From Bacillota bacterium (GTDB taxonomy: Bacteria; Bacillota; Clostridia; Christensenellales; CAG-138), in assembly GCA_023451115.1 (NCBI GenBank), contig JAEXFV010000057.1, positions 1-29,553 on the forward strand: a DNA stretch of 29,553 nt, read 5' to 3'. The first letter of the stretch is position 1; the number at the start of each line of letters is the position of its first letter. Below are positions 7,765-15,266 of the stretch, piece after piece. The position numbers and the translations under genes were made by a program. The notes beneath the pieces are model-generated. The model ran no database searches. It saw nothing but the letters and a program-made list of their open reading frames with translations, and was not told the origin of the DNA.

Positions 7765-8211
7765 CTATTTCACCCGGGGCGGTTCCACTTCTTTTTCTGG
7801 CTTCTCAACCTTTTCCGGCTTTTCTACTACCGGGGCGGGAGTTTCAAAATTTATGCCCTGCACAAACACATTGACTTCTACCACCCGCAAGCCGGTCATG
7901 GTTTCGACTGCATTCTTGATGGCCTTTTGAATTTCCGCGCAAACGTCTTGAATGCGGAACCCATATTGAATGACAACGCTTACATCCACCGCTGCCTCTT
8001 CTGTTCCAACTTCCACTTTTACGCCTTTGGTCAGATTTTTGCGACCCAGCATTTCGGTAAAGCCTTCTACCATGCCGCCGCTCATGCCCGCAACGCCTTT
8101 CACATCCGCGGCTGCGAGGCCTGCGATGGTTGCAATAACGTCCGCTGCAAATACAATTTTCCCGCCGTCGTTAGTCTTTACATCGGCGCTCATTTCATTA
8201 TTATTACCCAT
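7765..8211 (-). CDS. asp23: Asp23/Gls24 family envelope stress response protein
   Basis: Abundant alkaline-shock protein family that binds the membrane via AmaP and is linked to cell-envelope stress. The 148-residue product has the Asp23 core: GKIVFAADVIATIAGLAAAD, VKGVAGMSGG, VKVEVGTEEAAVDVSVVIQYG and CAEIQKAIKNAVETMTGL, then a Pro/Glu/Lys-rich tail (from about residue 128) that is probably disordered. The ATG at 8211 follows AAGGAGG at good spacing. Its own promoter (8244-8271) indicates independent high expression. Stop is TAG. The order asp23-amaP-DUF2273-nusB is conserved in many Clostridia. Confidence 0.95.
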   Translation of the reverse strand: MGNNNEMSADVKTNDGGKIVFAADVIATIAGLAAADVKGVAGMSGGMVEGFTEMLGRKNLTKGVKVEVGTEEAAVDVSVVIQYGFRIQDVCAEIQKAIKNAVETMTGLRVVEVNVFVQGINFETPAPVVEKPEKVEKPEKEVEPPRVK

Positions 8212-8243
8212 TAAGCCAGCCTCCTTGGTTTTGAGTTAGTTTT

Positions 8244-8271
8244 ATTATATCAGATACTGCCCACATTGCAA
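8244..8271 (-). promoter_or_regulatory. Sigma-A promoter for asp23
   Basis: On the minus strand, -35 TTGCAA (8266-8271), a 16-base spacer and -10 TATAAT (8244-8249) with a TGA extension. This is a near-consensus vegetative promoter starting about 25 bases before the asp23 ribosome binding site. It separates asp23 from the sporulation operon upstream. Confidence 0.75.
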
Positions 8272-8308
8272 ATATTCCATTGCCTTCCAGAGAAACATTC
8301 ACAATTCG

Positions 8309-8818
8309 TCATGAAATGGTTGAGATTTTTACATTTTGTGCCGTTTCTCCCGTTTCCCTGCAAACAATATCCAATACTTGCGCCGCCTGCTGATCCGTTA
8401 GCTGCTCAGCACGCAGCACTACATTGACGGACCCCTTATGGAAAGTAACTGCGGCGTCAGAAAATCCTTTCGCTTTTAACATGCTCTCCACTGTGAATTC
8501 CGCTTCCATGCACGACACGATTTCCATTTGCTGTTCTTGGGCATCAGCCAGCGTTTCTGCATCGGTTTGCTCCATTACCATAATGGTTTCCAAATACTCC
8601 AGTTCTTTTGCACGGACGTTTTCCCGATCCGTCCGAAACGCGTTAAAAAAATCCTGGTTGTTTTCAACCGATGCCATTTGATCCGAGGCGGTTGTTTGCT
8701 GGATCTGAATGCCTGGCGTTGGCGTTGCGGCAGCCAACTGCTTATTTACCCGCACATTGATCATCACTGCCAAAACCAGCAGTACCCCCAAGCCGATTAA
8801 AACGCCGTATTTCTTCAT
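8309..8818 (-). CDS. spoIIIAH: Stage III sporulation protein AH
   Basis: Mother-cell protein that spans the outer forespore membrane and binds forespore SpoIIQ, forming the channel or 'feeding tube' between the two cells. The 169-residue product has a short cytoplasmic N-terminus (MKKYG), one transmembrane helix (about residues 5-22), a Thr/Gln-rich linker, a helical stretch (FRTDRENVRAKELEYLETI) and a C-terminal ring-building domain with VTFHKGSVNVVLRAEQLTD. GGGAGGGTG precedes the ATG at 8818, which I chose over the upstream extension to 8884. It is the last gene of the spoIIIA operon, 28 bases after spoIIIAG. Confidence 0.93.
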   Translation of the reverse strand: MKKYGVLIGLGVLLVLAVMINVRVNKQLAAATPTPGIQIQQTTASDQMASVENNQDFFNAFRTDRENVRAKELEYLETIMVMEQTDAETLADAQEQQMEIVSCMEAEFTVESMLKAKGFSDAAVTFHKGSVNVVLRAEQLTDQQAAQVLDIVCRETGETAQNVKISTIS

Positions 8819-8846
8819 TTTACACCCTCCCTTAATTGTTGAAATA

Positions 8847-9458
8847 TTAATCCTGCACCTGCAGTGCCATTTCAAACACTTCAATATTTGCCGCCGGGAC
8901 GTCCAGCACGGTTTGTACAGCGCGCTGTAAATTTAGGCGCACCATTACATCGGCAGCCCCTTCTGCCACTACGATTACGCCCCTTACGGAAGGCTGCTTT
9001 TCTGTTAGCACAATAGGTTCGCTGCCATCGGAGCCAGAAATCGTTGCAGGTTTGCTGCTTTGTGTTTGTTGTTGTGTGCTGTTTTGCTGGCCATCGCTGC
9101 CAGTACTTTCACTGGAATTGCTGTTAACATCTGTGCTCATGGCTGGCACCAGTTCCGGCCCTGTTTCATAAGTGATCATTACCTGCACTGCTCCCGCGCC
9201 ACGAATATTAGAGAGTACATTGCAAAGGCGCTGTTCTACATCCTGCTCACTGGATGAGAGGGTTGTGCTGCTTTGTCCAGGGGATATGGAGGAAGCAGCA
9301 CTTTCATCTTTTGGAAATAGCGTGGAAACATAAAGTGCAATGATAATAACCACAATTACACCATAAATAAGATATTCCAACTTGCGATTTGTTTTGAGCT
9401 TTTGCGCCAAGCGCCCTAGCAAGGCTGCACCCAACCCGGCTTTATTTTTTTGCGGCAT
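8847..9458 (-). CDS. spoIIIAG: Stage III sporulation protein AG
   Basis: Forms a large oligomeric ring in the mother cell-forespore channel. The 203-residue product has a basic N-terminus, one transmembrane segment (about residues 27-45, LIYGVIVVIIIALYVSTLF) and a Ser/Gln/Thr-rich segment. The ring-building domain follows, split by a low-complexity Ser/Thr/Gln insertion around residues 110-145, and ends with VRGVIVVAEGAADVMVRLNL and VPAANIEVFEM. The ATG at 9458 follows a perfect AAGGAGG; the open frame up to 9557 only overlaps spoIIIAF. Conserved neighbours confirm the identity. Confidence 0.94.
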   Translation of the reverse strand: MPQKNKAGLGAALLGRLAQKLKTNRKLEYLIYGVIVVIIIALYVSTLFPKDESAASSISPGQSSTTLSSSEQDVEQRLCNVLSNIRGAGAVQVMITYETGPELVPAMSTDVNSNSSESTGSDGQQNSTQQQTQSSKPATISGSDGSEPIVLTEKQPSVRGVIVVAEGAADVMVRLNLQRAVQTVLDVPAANIEVFEMALQVQD

Positions 9459-9468
9459 CGCTTCCTCC

Positions 9469-9759
9469 TTATGAATCGTCTGATTGGCTGGCGGCTTCAT
9501 AAAGCCCTTCCATAAACGCCTGATAGGAAGGCGCTTCCTGCTCTGGCTGCTTATCAAAAGGCAGAGCGGAAAAGTCTGGCGCTATCGTTCGGCCTGCACA
9601 TAAGGAAACAACAGGCGCGGCAATGGAAAGCACAAATATGATGCCGATCGCAATTGAGACACAGGGTTTGAGTTTGCTTTGCGGAAGCAAAAACTCCAAT
9701 AAGGCTGTAAGCACCGCCATTGCAGCAACCGTTAATGTTGCGCGATAAATTGCCTCCAT
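9469..9759 (-). CDS. spoIIIAF: Stage III sporulation protein AF, short form
   Basis: Part of the spoIIIA channel machinery. Only 96 residues are encoded: two N-terminal transmembrane helices (about residues 7-26 and 34-54, the latter VSIAIGIIFVLSIAAPVVSL) and a short acidic tail. B. subtilis SpoIIIAF is about 200 residues, with a C-terminal ring-building domain that is absent here. The ATG at 9759 follows GGGGGA, the stop is TAA, and spoIIIAG begins 10 bases later with its own perfect ribosome binding site. I see no continuation in another frame, so this looks like a genuine short form. The name rests on the transmembrane pattern and its place between AE and AG. Confidence 0.85.
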   Translation of the reverse strand: MEAIYRATLTVAAMAVLTALLEFLLPQSKLKPCVSIAIGIIFVLSIAAPVVSLCAGRTIAPDFSALPFDKQPEQEAPSYQAFMEGLYEAASQSDDS

Positions 9760-9775
9760 AAAATCCCCCTTTTTA

Positions 9776-10954
9776 CTAGGATAAAGCCATCCCGCCGACC
9801 CGCATCATAAGCCCTACCGTGATGATAAACATGATTGATAAAGCGATAGTGGCAGCCAACAGATAGGTTAGCACATCTGCCAGGGCCCCTAACATTTTAG
9901 GGATACGGGGATCTGCAACCGGCTCACTCAACGCTGCGGCAATGCGAAACGAGAATATCCCGGCCCCGATTTGAATGAACGGCATACATACCACGCCGAA
10001 GGCAATGAGAATAGCGGCAATTCCAGCAGCATTTTTAACCAAAACAGCACATCCAAGCATGGTGTCCACAGTGCCCGATACCATTCCGCCAACAATGGGA
10101 ACGAGTTTATCGATTGCATATTTTGCAGTTCGTACAGACACACCATCAAAGGCAGCTGCAGTCATACCCTGCACGCTTGTAATGGCAAAATAGAATGTAA
10201 ATAGCAAGCCGATAATCCATTTTGCCGTTGACTTGCTCAGACTGAACAGTTGCCCCAACTGTACGCGCCCCGTCATATGATTGAGTACCGCCATAGCAGC
10301 GCCAGCCAAGATAATTGGTAAAACCACATTTTGTAATATGGTGGAAATTCCGCTGCACAATAAGGTCATGGCGGGCTGAAAAATCCCGGAGGAAGCAATT
10401 CCTCCCGCGGCAGTAAGCAGTGTAAGCAAAGCCGGAAAGGCCACTTCAATTACATGTGCAGTAGCCTGCATGGTTTCCTTGGATAAAGCAGCCAATGAGA
10501 AAAAAACCTGTAAAGCAATTATAATTGCAAAACAATGGCAAACAAATCCCGCGATGTCACTCAACCCTGTAATGCCTGCATCGGATAAGGCTTTTACAAA
10601 ACCAGATAGTAGCGATACAGCCAAAACTTTAAGCAACATTCCCAACATGCCTGGAAGGGATTCCTGAAAAATAGAAAACAGGTTGGTTATCAGGCTGTCT
10701 CCTAAATAGCCGCCTTCCCCCAGAGCATATTCTTCTATTACGCTAACAATGCTTTCATCGTCCCATAATTGACGCACCTGATCGGGCAGATTATTTAACA
10801 ACCCTTCCCAAGCATTGAGTTCAGCTCCTTCTATCGCGTTGCCTATACCCTCCACTATTTCCTGCTGTGGTTGTGCTAAAGCGCGCTGTAGCGGGAAAAA
10901 GGCAAGCACTAACAGGAGTGCGCTGATAGCAATCCGCCTTGCTTGTTTTTTCAT
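9776..10954 (-). CDS. spoIIIAE: Stage III sporulation protein AE
   Basis: Large polytopic membrane protein of the mother cell-forespore channel, with permease-like topology. The 392-residue product has a cleavable-looking signal peptide (MKKQARRIAISALLLVLAFF, then ALAQ), a soluble segment of about 80 residues, and roughly seven to eight transmembrane helices from residue 95 on. Family stretches include AGGIASSGIFQPAMTLL and SVRTAKYAIDKLVPIVGGMV. Length is close to the B. subtilis protein (about 400). The ATG overlaps the TGA of spoIIIAD (ATGA) with no strong ribosome binding site, so it is probably translated by coupling. It ends in tandem TAG TAA. Confidence 0.95.
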   Translation of the reverse strand: MKKQARRIAISALLLVLAFFPLQRALAQPQQEIVEGIGNAIEGAELNAWEGLLNNLPDQVRQLWDDESIVSVIEEYALGEGGYLGDSLITNLFSIFQESLPGMLGMLLKVLAVSLLSGFVKALSDAGITGLSDIAGFVCHCFAIIIALQVFFSLAALSKETMQATAHVIEVAFPALLTLLTAAGGIASSGIFQPAMTLLCSGISTILQNVVLPIILAGAAMAVLNHMTGRVQLGQLFSLSKSTAKWIIGLLFTFYFAITSVQGMTAAAFDGVSVRTAKYAIDKLVPIVGGMVSGTVDTMLGCAVLVKNAAGIAAILIAFGVVCMPFIQIGAGIFSFRIAAALSEPVADPRIPKMLGALADVLTYLLAATIALSIMFIITVGLMMRVGGMALS

Positions 10955-11349
10955 TGCGGGGTATGTGGCAGCAATGCGGCAATCATGTCTAAAAGGCTTA
11001 CTGCTGCAGGCAGGACTGCAGCCAAAATCATAATCCGCCCGCCTAGCTCAACTTTTGACGCCATGCTGCTCTCCCCTGCATCTTTGCAGATATCCGCTGC
11101 AAATTGCGCCACATAGGCAATGCCAATGATTTTAATCAAAACCCCAATATAACTTGTTTCCATTCCATATTGCTGAGCGATGGAATAAAGGTTGTCGATT
11201 ATGCCACTAAATTCCCCAACAATGAGTAAAAGCACGATTAAACCTGACACGATAGCCACTTGTAAAGCCATCTCCGGCCGGTAAGCGCGCACCAGTAAGG
11301 TGAGAGAAGCGGCCAATAGCCCAAAGGCAGTTAAACGGAAAACATCCAT
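10951..11349 (-). CDS. spoIIIAD: Stage III sporulation protein AD
   Basis: Membrane component of the spoIIIA complex. The 132-residue product has about four hydrophobic helices and the family stretch YIGVLIKIIGIAYVAQFAAD followed by ICKDAGESSMASKVELGGRI. SpoIIIAD and SpoIIIAC are homologous over their C-terminal parts, and this stretch fits that. The start is the ATG at 11349 (MDVFRLTAFG), with AGGGGG upstream. The frame extends to 11409, but only across the end of spoIIIAC. It overlaps spoIIIAE by four bases. Confidence 0.94.
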   Translation of the reverse strand: MDVFRLTAFGLLAASLTLLVRAYRPEMALQVAIVSGLIVLLLIVGEFSGIIDNLYSIAQQYGMETSYIGVLIKIIGIAYVAQFAADICKDAGESSMASKVELGGRIMILAAVLPAAVSLLDMIAALLPHTPQ

Positions 11350-11362
11350 AATTGCCCCCTGC

Positions 11363-11560
11363 TTAATAAAGATTAAATACGCGCCGCACGCTGTCGAACA
11401 GGTCGCCAATCATGTCCAGCATCATCAGCAATCCAATGATTAACCCGGCAATTGCCGCAATGGTAGCCATTTCATCCCGGCCGCTCTGTTTGAGCAATTG
11501 TGTAATAACAGCCACTAAAATTCCCACTCCAGCGATTTTAAACAGTAACTCTACGCTCAT
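11363..11560 (-). CDS. spoIIIAC: Stage III sporulation protein AC
   Basis: Very small membrane protein of the spoIIIA channel: 65 residues with two transmembrane helices. Its N-terminal part contains LFKIAGVGILVAVITQLLKQ, then SGRDEMATIAAIAG, both typical of the family (65-70 residues). The ATG at 11560 follows GAGGAGC. It lies 13 bases before spoIIIAD and 15 bases after spoIIIAB. Confidence 0.95.
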   Translation of the reverse strand: MSVELLFKIAGVGILVAVITQLLKQSGRDEMATIAAIAGLIIGLLMMLDMIGDLFDSVRRVFNLY

Positions 11561-11575
11561 AGCTCCTCCGCAAAT

Positions 11576-12091
11576 TTATATCACAAGTATGGAAACGGCA
11601 ATCCCGCACAGCACCCCCATCGCCCGGTATATCTTAGCTTTTTGTGTGTAGGCGTTTTGCGCCTGTTGCAGCACGGTATCCAGCCGCTGCTCCAATAGTT
11701 TGCCGTTTGACTGTTGTACCCGCTGGTTACCGCCCCCCAGCTCACAGGAAAAGTCTTCCAGAATAGATAACTCTTCCTGCTCCAGCGCGGCCAGCAGGCT
11801 GTTTTCCCGGCAAGAAAGTGCCAACGCCTGCTTCCAGGCCGCCGGTACATTTTCCGCTTCGTTTAGCAAGGTTGCAAATCTATGCCAAAAACACCCCAAA
11901 TCCCCTCCAGATAAACGATTACATAAAAGATCCAGTGGCTGGACGGTATACTCCATTAACAACAAAAGGCGGCGAATATCCCTGCGGAATAAATCCAAAG
12001 CTTGCTGCCGGTTATGCAGTTTATTGGACGCCCGTATGCCTATAAACGAACAACCGCAAAACAATATGATGATGCCTATGTAGCGCAGCAT
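11576..12091 (-). CDS. spoIIIAB: Stage III sporulation protein AB
   Basis: Mother-cell membrane protein resembling the GspF/type IV pilus platform family, thought to work with the ATPase SpoIIIAA. The 171-residue product has an N-terminal transmembrane helix (YIGIIILFCGCSFIGIRAS), a helical cytoplasmic body with LFRRDIRRLLLLMEYTVQPL, the conserved LSCRENSLLAALEQEELSIL region, and a C-terminal hydrophobic anchor (GVLCGIAVSILVI). The ATG at 12091 follows GAAGGGAGA and overlaps the end of spoIIIAA by 16 bases; the open frame to 12139 lies inside spoIIIAA. Length matches B. subtilis (about 171). Confidence 0.94.
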   Translation of the reverse strand: MLRYIGIIILFCGCSFIGIRASNKLHNRQQALDLFRRDIRRLLLLMEYTVQPLDLLCNRLSGGDLGCFWHRFATLLNEAENVPAAWKQALALSCRENSLLAALEQEELSILEDFSCELGGGNQRVQQSNGKLLEQRLDTVLQQAQNAYTQKAKIYRAMGVLCGIAVSILVI

Positions 12092-13050
12092 AACCGATTC
12101 TCCCTTCCCATAATCACTGGATGCAAAGCGCTGTCCCATATGCCTTCAATCGTTCCAACGCCTTGGCTGCGGCCTAACAATACCAACCGATCAAATGCTT
12201 TTTGTGCAATCACACCAGCCAATTCCTTGCGATATAAAAGCGCTTCCAAATTGCCGGCATGTACGCTGGCGATTACGGTTACCCCGCAAAAGCAAGCATC
12301 CATCACCGCATCGGCATCTCCTTGCCCACCCAATTCATCCGTAACCATTACTTGCGGCGACATGGTCCTGATTGCCAGAGGAAACGCTGTTTCTTTTTTA
12401 CAACCGGTTATAACATCTGTCCGTGGGCCCAAATCGTGCTGAGATTTGCCGCGCATGCTCCCGGAAAGTTCCATTCGCTCGTCCACAACCAAGACACGGC
12501 AAGGCTGTGTTCCGTGTAATCCATAGGAAAACTGTCGGACCAGATCCCGTAACAATGTCGTTTTACCGCAACCGGGAGCAGAAAAAAGCAAGGTACGGTA
12601 TGGCATGCCCATATTATCTGCTAAGTAAGGAATAAGCATATCGGCTGCACCAAGGCAGGCCCTAGCGATGCGGATATTGATGGAAGTAATATGAGAGATA
12701 TGATCCAATCGCCCCTCATGTATGGTAGCCCGCCCGCATATTCCAATCCGATAGCCGCCAGGCAAGGTTAAAAAAGCACTGCGCAGCTCCTCTTCCCACG
12801 CATAAATGGAGTGGGCACAAATCCGTTCCAGCAGCATAGCGCAATCTTCCTCTGTGGCGGCCGGGCGATGGCCAAATGCATATAGCAACCGGTCATATCC
12901 ATTGAACACCAGTTGGATTGGCTGATCCGCCCGAATTCGTATCTCCTCCAGAGGTGCTTCTGAATCTACATGATAAAGCAACTGAGCGATCTCTTTGGGG
13001 CATAAAGGCAATATGTCCTTTTGCCAATTGTTTTTTGCTTGTGTTACCAT
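12076..13050 (-). CDS. spoIIIAA: Stage III sporulation protein AA (secretion-type ATPase)
   Basis: ATPase of the spoIIIA complex, related to the GspE/VirB11 secretion ATPases; it probably powers assembly or transport through the forespore channel. The 324-residue product has an N-terminal domain with PLEEIRIRADQPIQLVF and the signature GGYRIGICGRA near residue 100. It has Walker A SAPGCGKTTLLRDL (about 157-170), Walker B RVLVVDERMEL and a later VMVTDELGGQGDADAVMDAC, which resembles the His/Asp box region. The ATG at 13050 follows AGGAGGACATGCA. It heads the eight-gene operon. A CATAAAGT stretch at 13070-13077 resembles a sigma-E -10, but I found no matching -35, so the promoter is left unassigned. 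Confidence 0.95.
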   Translation of the reverse strand: MVTQAKNNWQKDILPLCPKEIAQLLYHVDSEAPLEEIRIRADQPIQLVFNGYDRLLYAFGHRPAATEEDCAMLLERICAHSIYAWEEELRSAFLTLPGGYRIGICGRATIHEGRLDHISHITSINIRIARACLGAADMLIPYLADNMGMPYRTLLFSAPGCGKTTLLRDLVRQFSYGLHGTQPCRVLVVDERMELSGSMRGKSQHDLGPRTDVITGCKKETAFPLAIRTMSPQVMVTDELGGQGDADAVMDACFCGVTVIASVHAGNLEALLYRKELAGVIAQKAFDRLVLLGRSQGVGTIEGIWDSALHPVIMGRENRLCCAT

Positions 13051-13147
13051 TGCATGTCCTCCTATATCCCTACTTTATGAAGCATCCGGTACTTTCAGAA
13101 GGGGGAAAACAAGATGAATTATTTTTTTCGTTGTATACGCGTTCTTC

Positions 13148-13176
13148 TTGTGTTTGGCGCCTGGTTGCGGTACACT
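13148..13176 (+). promoter_or_regulatory. Sigma-A-like promoter for the GntR gene
   Basis: TTGTGT (13148-13153), a 17-base spacer and TACACT (13171-13176). Transcription would start near 13183, just ahead of the AAGGA ribosome binding site and the GTG at 13201. This supports the shorter gene model. A TTGTATAC sequence at 13131-13138, the type of half-palindrome bound by many FCD-GntR regulators, lies immediately upstream and may be an operator. Confidence 0.5.
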
Positions 13177-13200
13177 GATAGCAACAAGGAAGTGACTAAA

Positions 13201-13851
13201 GTGACAAACTATTTTAATAATCGGGAAAAACAATCGCTTACAGCAAAGGTATTCCGTTATCTTAGAGATGGTATTACGGAAGGCCGCTATCAATCCGGCG
13301 ATTATTTGGTAGAAACCAAGCTTGCAGAAGAGTTGGGCGTAAGCCGCACCCCAATACGAGAAGCGCTGAAACAGCTGGAGTTGGAAGACTTGGCAGAATC
13401 CATTCCCAACCGCGGCGTAATTGTGAAGGGACTTTCCCAGGAGGACATCAACGATATATTCACCATCCGCCACCTTTTAGAGGGACAGGCAGCCTATTGG
13501 GCAGCTCAAAGGATTAAGCAGGAGCATTTAGACCGATTGGCAGAGCTTATCGAGCTGATGGAATTATATACCCGCAAGGACGATTCCGCCCATTTAACCC
13601 GACTGGATACAGAGTTTCATGAAGTGATCTATATTGCCTGCAACAGCAGGACTTTAAAGCATATTTTAGGTTCGCTCCATCAAAATGTGCAGCGGGCCCG
13701 GCAGAGCTCGTTAAACTCCCAGAGCCGGCAGCCAAAATCTTTGGACGAGCATAAAGAAATTTTTGCCGCATTGGAGGCGCACGATGCAGAGCAGGCGAAG
13801 CTTTGTATGGAGCGTCATATATATGGGGCCTCTCATGCTAATTTAAACTGA
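13201..13851 (+). CDS. GntR-family transcriptional regulator, FCD (FadR) subfamily
   Basis: DNA-binding regulator whose ligand is unknown. The 216-residue protein has an N-terminal winged helix-turn-helix (about residues 13-77, with LAEELGVSRTPIREALKQLE and the wing PNRGVIVKG) and a C-terminal all-helical FCD domain. Asp136, His140, His184 and His206 match the FCD metal-binding set, so it probably binds a small carboxylate with a metal. I chose the GTG at 13201, preceded by AAGGA; the frame is open from 13114, but those codons lie upstream of and across the promoter. It runs divergently from spoIIIAA and is followed 31 bases later by a DNA methyltransferase on the same strand, probably in one transcript. 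Confidence 0.9.
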   Translation: MTNYFNNREKQSLTAKVFRYLRDGITEGRYQSGDYLVETKLAEELGVSRTPIREALKQLELEDLAESIPNRGVIVKGLSQEDINDIFTIRHLLEGQAAYWAAQRIKQEHLDRLAELIELMELYTRKDDSAHLTRLDTEFHEVIYIACNSRTLKHILGSLHQNVQRARQSSLNSQSRQPKSLDEHKEIFAALEAHDAEQAKLCMERHIYGASHANLN

Positions 13852-13882
13852 TCGTTGATCATGCAATTGTTACGCTAAGGGG

Positions 13883-15091
13883 ATGATTGGTTTGCGCCCT
13901 GCCTTCTGTGATCGCGAAATACACCCTGCAGGCGGCCCTGGGGTATTTATATTAGGGCAAGTGCAAGAACAAATGGAGAATTTTGTTGCAGAATTTGCAG
14001 GGAAAGTGCAGCTTATTTACCTAGATCCTCCATTTGGTACCGGCGAAGTATTCCAAATGCAGCTTGGCGCAAGCAAGCGCAATTCATTGCGGTTGCTTGC
14101 ATATGAGGATAATCTTTGTCAGGAAGATTATTTGGCTATGATGCGCAACGTACTTTGCGGGTGTTACAAATTGCTCACTCCCACCGGCTCTTTGTATCTG
14201 CATGTAGATTATCGGATGAGCGCTTATCTGAAATTAATGCTGGATGACATCTTTGGCCAACAAAACTTTGTAAACGAGATTATCTGGATGTATCGCTCCG
14301 GCGGAAGAAGCAAAAAGCACTATTCCCGCAAGCATGATACCATTTTATTTTATAGAAAAGGGAAAGACCACTATTTTAATATTGAAGCGATTGGCATGCC
14401 TCGAGGGCCGGAACGCCGAAATCATATGAAGCGCCATATCGATGAGCAAGGCCGCGTTTGCTTTACCATTCGCTCCGGAGGCAAAACTTATACGTATTAT
14501 GAGGATACACCGATTTATCCTTCTGACGTTTGGACAGACATAGAGCATCTCCACCAACGGGATCCAGAACGCATTGGGTATGCCACCCAGAAACCCGAAG
14601 CATTGCTAAAGCGCATTATTTTGGCATCCTCCCAGCCGGGAGATCTGGTGGCGGACTTTTTCTCGGGCAGCGGCACAACTGCCGCAGTAGCCAGCAAAAA
14701 TAAGCGCCGTTTTCTTGCAGGCGATTGTTCAGCTATCAGCATGTATCTTCTGCGGCAACGTTTGTTGCAACAGGGCAATGCCATTTCCCTTCTGGATAAG
14801 CCGCATCCTTTGGAAATTCGCTATAAAGGAATACAAAATCAAAGCATTGCACCTTGCGTAAGCGTATCCCGGCAAGGAACAAAATTTTGTTGTCAGGTAA
14901 ACGCAAGTGGACAGCACGAAGCTGTACCCGTAGCCTATTGTGCCCTTGGCAAGCGGGAAGGAACTGCCTTTCATCCCCAGGATCATTTGTTTTATCCCTC
15001 CTGCCCTTTTCATTTATCAATAGAAGTTTGCGATACGCCATTAATGCAGTTGGTGTTCGCCAACGGAGAGCAAACATTCTGGGAATTATAG
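13883..15091 (+). CDS. Orphan site-specific DNA methyltransferase (beta class, N6-A/N4-C)
   Basis: Transfers a methyl group from S-adenosylmethionine to an exocyclic amino group in DNA. The 402-residue product has the catalytic motif LIYLDPPFGTG (DPPF at residues 48-51) before the SAM-binding motif DLVADFFSGSGTTAAVA (about 250-266). That order defines the beta class. TQKPEALLKRII, typical of these enzymes, lies between. The last ~100 residues form an extra Cys-containing domain I do not recognise, perhaps for target recognition. No restriction endonuclease or specificity subunit lies nearby. The ATG at 13883 directly abuts AAGGGG; the TTG at 13892 has better spacing and may be the true start. 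Stop is TAG, then a strong terminator. It shares direction with the GntR gene. Confidence 0.9.
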   Translation: MIGLRPAFCDREIHPAGGPGVFILGQVQEQMENFVAEFAGKVQLIYLDPPFGTGEVFQMQLGASKRNSLRLLAYEDNLCQEDYLAMMRNVLCGCYKLLTPTGSLYLHVDYRMSAYLKLMLDDIFGQQNFVNEIIWMYRSGGRSKKHYSRKHDTILFYRKGKDHYFNIEAIGMPRGPERRNHMKRHIDEQGRVCFTIRSGGKTYTYYEDTPIYPSDVWTDIEHLHQRDPERIGYATQKPEALLKRIILASSQPGDLVADFFSGSGTTAAVASKNKRRFLAGDCSAISMYLLRQRLLQQGNAISLLDKPHPLEIRYKGIQNQSIAPCVSVSRQGTKFCCQVNASGQHEAVPVAYCALGKREGTAFHPQDHLFYPSCPFHLSIEVCDTPLMQLVFANGEQTFWEL

Positions 15092-15105
15092 TTAGTTGCT
15101 TAGAA

Positions 15106-15135
15106 AAAAGAACATGCACAGAGCATGTTCTTTTT
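15106..15135 (+). terminator. Rho-independent terminator after the methyltransferase
   Basis: A 12-bp perfect stem AAAAGAACATGC/GCATGTTCTTTT with a 5-base loop (ACAGA), running into a T-run. It ends the plus-strand GntR-methyltransferase unit. The bases from 15136 to 15266 show no gene or clear signal. Confidence 0.9.
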
Positions 15136-15266
15136 AATACGGTTCTTCATCCATCTGAAAGCAGATTTTTCAAGAGGCTCCAAGGGTGCTATCCATTCAT
15201 AATCCTTTGCAGTAGATCCTATAGTTACACTTCTTTACAGTAGCTCCCTCATGAAATATTATTTTA

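Noticed and set aside
13070..13077. Sigma-E -10 (CATAAAGT) for the spoIIIA operon
   Set aside because: It matches part of the CATACA-T consensus, and a sigma-E promoter is expected for this operon, but no ATA-type -35 lies 14-16 bases upstream.
13883..15091. Part of a type I, III or BREX defence system
   Set aside because: No restriction, helicase, specificity or defence genes lie nearby; neighbours are a regulator, sporulation genes and a SIMPL lipoprotein.
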